Both the position numbers and the translations under genes were made by a program. This document shows, in pieces, positions 62,034 to 64,000 of a stretch of DNA of 64,000 nt. How positions within the stretch are numbered: the first letter of the stretch is position 1; each line of letters starts with the position of its first letter. The stretch is from the NCBI RefSeq assembly GCF_001693435.1, contig NZ_CM004509.1, positions 2,418,001 to 2,482,000 on the forward strand, given 5' to 3'. The DNA comes from Gilliamella sp. wkB7. GTDB taxonomy: Bacteria > Pseudomonadota > Gammaproteobacteria > Enterobacterales > Orbaceae. The notes beneath the pieces were generated by a model that did no database searches, was not told the DNA's origin, and saw only the letters and a list, made by a program, of their open reading frames with translations.

Positions 62034-64000
62034 ATGATAAAAGATCCTTTCTTTGATAGAGAATCAGAAAAGTATGATTCCCCAATTGCCAGTCGTGAAC
62101 TTATTTTAGATTACCTTAAAAAAGAAGCAAAACCAGCCAATTTAGAGAAAATTGCCCAAGCTGTTGCGATTAAAAATGAAGAGCAAAAAGTAGCTTTGCA
62201 TCGTCGTTTGCGTGCGATGGAACGTGATGGACAAGTCGTGTTTACCCGCCGCAAATGTTATGCCTTACCTGAAAAATTTGATATGGTTAAAGGAAGTGTA
62301 ATTGCACACCGTGATGGCTTTGGTTTTTTGCGAGTAGAAGGTAATCCAGAGGATTATTTTTTATCACCTGAACAAATGAAAAAAGTGTTACAAGGCGATG
62401 TGATTTTAGCTCAACCATTGGGAACCCAATATCGTGGTAAAGTCGAAGCACGGGTCGTGCGAATTTTAGAGCCTCGTAGTAATTTTATTGTCGGACGATA
62501 TTTTATCGAACAAGGTGTTGGCTTTGTAGTGCCAGATGACAGTCGTTTAAATTTTGATATTTTGATTGTGGGCAAACCTGATCGTACGGTACGTATGGGC
62601 TCTGTTGTGGTAGTTGAATTACAGCAACGACCAGAGCGTCGTCAAAAAGCGGTAGGGATAATTAAAGAAGTGCTTGGCGAAATTATGGGAACTAATCTGG
62701 CCATTGATATTGCGCTTCGTAATCACGAGATCCCTTATGAATTACCGAAAGCGGTTATAAAAGAGACCAGCAAATTTACCGAACAAGTTCCAGAAAATGC
62801 CAAAAAAGGACGCAAGGATTTGCGTGAATTACCTTTGGTTACAATTGATGGCGAAGATGCTCGTGATTTTGATGATGCTGTCTATTGCCAAAAAAATCGT
62901 GGAGGAGGTTATCGCTTATGGGTCGCAATTGCAGATGTAAGTTATTACGTCCGTCCAGGTAAAGCATTAGATAAAGAAGCTTGCTTACGCGGTACATCAG
63001 TCTATTTCCCATCTCGCGTGATCCCTATGTTACCAGAAGTGTTATCTAACGGGCTTTGTTCGTTAAACCCGCAAGTTGATCGCTTATGTTTAGTGTGTGA
63101 AATGACTGTATCAAATAAAGGTCGTCTAACAGGTTATGAATTCTACGAAGCCGTGATGAATTCCCATGCAAGATTGACTTATACCAAAGTTGCTAAGATT
63201 TTAGATGGTGATAAAGAATTGCGTGAGCATTATCGTGATTTAATCCCACATCTTGAAAACTTGCAAGGTCTTTATAATGTACTTGATAAAGCTCGTATTG
63301 CGCGTGGTGCGATAGGTTTTGAGTCCGAAGAACCAAAATTTATTTTTAATGCCGATAAACGTATTGAAAGTATCGAATTGACTCAGCGTAATGTTGCTCA
63401 TAAAATCATTGAAGAATGTATGATCTTAGCGAATGTAGCTGCTGCAAAATTCGTGATTAAAGCTGATGTACCATCTTTATTCCGTGTACATGATAAACCT
63501 GATGAAGAGCGTATGAATAATCTGCGCAGTATCTTAAGTGAACTTGGGTTATCTCTTGGAGGTGGTTCGAATCCTAAACCAAAAGATATTGCTGAGTTAA
63601 TGGTTGCGGTTGAAGAGCGACCAGATCATGATATGCTACAAACTGTTATTTTACGGTCAATGAAACAAGCCATTTATGATCCAGAAAATCGTGGACATTT
63701 TGGCTTAGCACTTGAAGAGTACGCACACTTTACTTCGCCTATTCGTCGTTATCCAGATTTACTCTTACATCGAGCCATTAAATGGATTTTAGCTGACCAA
63801 AATCACAAAACAAGCAAAACGGGTGGTTATCGTTATAGTACCAGTGAAATGCTTTACTTTGGTGAACACTGCTCAATGACAGAACGTCGAGCTGATGAAG
63901 CTGTTCGCGATGTTGTGGATTGGCTTAAATGTGATTACATGCAAGATCATGTTGGTGAAGTCTTTAATGGAACTATTTCAAGTGTCGTTAATTTTGGATT
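62034..64000 (+). CDS. rnr: Ribonuclease R (5' part; runs off the window)
   Basis: About 655 codons visible, open to the window edge (E. coli RNase R is 813). 3'-5' hydrolytic exoribonuclease that degrades structured RNA. Starts [20 protein letters not shown], aligning with E. coli; AGGA lies 8-11 bases upstream. An N-terminal helix-turn-helix region, two cold-shock domains and the RNB core with [16 protein letters not shown] (Mg-binding Asp residues), SYYVRPG and [12 protein letters not shown] are seen. The S1 domain begins at the edge. It does not appear as a closed ORF because the stop is outside. Confidence 0.96.
   Translation, partial: MIKDPFFDRESEKYDSPIASRELILDYLKKEAKPANLEKIAQAVAIKNEEQKVALHRRLRAMERDGQVVFTRRKCYALPEKFDMVKGSVIAHRDGFGFLRVEGNPEDYFLSPEQMKKVLQGDVILAQPLGTQYRGKVEARVVRILEPRSNFIVGRYFIEQGVGFVVPDDSRLNFDILIVGKPDRTVRMGSVVVVELQQRPERRQKAVGIIKEVLGEIMGTNLAIDIALRNHEIPYELPKAVIKETSKFTEQVPENAKKGRKDLRELPLVTIDGEDARDFDDAVYCQKNRGGGYRLWVAIADVSYYVRPGKALDKEACLRGTSVYFPSRVIPMLPEVLSNGLCSLNPQVDRLCLVCEMTVSNKGRLTGYEFYEAVMNSHARLTYTKVAKILDGDKELREHYRDLIPHLENLQGLYNVLDKARIARGAIGFESEEPKFIFNADKRIESIELTQRNVAHKIIEECMILANVAAAKFVIKADVPSLFRVHDKPDEERMNNLRSILSELGLSLGGGSNPKPKDIAELMVAVEERPDHDMLQTVILRSMKQAIYDPENRGHFGLALEEYAHFTSPIRRYPDLLLHRAIKWILADQNHKTSKTGGYRYSTSEMLYFGEHCSMTERRADEAVRDVVDWLKCDYMQDHVGEVFNGTISSVVNFG

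Overview
The window is AT-rich gammaproteobacterial chromosome. Protein sequences and gene order follow the Enterobacterales/Pasteurellales/Orbales pattern: proQ-prc, rpsO-pnp-nlpI-deaD, ygiM-cca, rpoE-rseA-rseB-lepA-lepB-rnc-era, purH-purD and a metT-like tRNA operon. The AT bias, the trimmed E. coli-type operons and the plant-sugar loci suggest a host-associated fermentative bacterium, most likely Orbaceae (Gilliamella-like gut symbionts). That placement is an inference; no 16S rRNA gene is present.

Layout. 1-8.6 kb: a DedA-family transporter, RNase P RNA (minus strand), a small lipoprotein, a divergent pair of Mu-phage-type DNA-binding proteins, proQ-prc, a 29-residue YnhF membrane peptide, tRNA-Ser, then prmB-aroC-yfcA. 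8.5-9.4 kb: a gene-free stretch with a structured element that has competing stems. 9.4-16.2 kb: a LysR regulator and rpsO-pnp-nlpI-deaD with a long pnp leader hairpin. 16.2-22 kb: an MdtD-like MFS pump, yfcZ-sixA and recB.

22-31 kb is a galactoside/glycoside locus: lacZ, a BglH-like outer-membrane porin, a GalR-type repressor and a GH36 alpha-galactosidase. GalR-type operators and CRP sites lie in both control regions. The porin leader carries a clear BglG/LicT-type ribonucleic antiterminator (RAT) overlapping an intrinsic terminator, although no antiterminator gene is in the window.

31-33.7 kb: ygiM-cca (the Cca HD domain is degenerate) and a seven-tRNA operon (Met, then Leu-Gln three times) with a stringent-type promoter. 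34.6-38.7 kb: a self-contained operon of three large coiled-coil proteins with its own promoter and probable terminator. This is the best candidate for an undescribed system. 39-43.5 kb: a triple-DUF1471 periplasmic protein, a NudL-like Nudix enzyme and class I adenylate cyclase. 43.7-50.5 kb: the sigma-E operon (no rseC) and lepA-lepB-rnc-era (no recO). 50.7-57.3 kb: an araB-araA-araE-araD operon divergent from araC, with an E. coli-like I1/I2/CRP control region. 57.8-60.8 kb: purH-purD. 60.9-64 kb: a small membrane protein and the start of rnr, which runs off the end.

Together, adenylate cyclase and the CRP-like sites in front of the galactoside and arabinose genes point to cAMP-CRP controlled use of plant-derived sugars.
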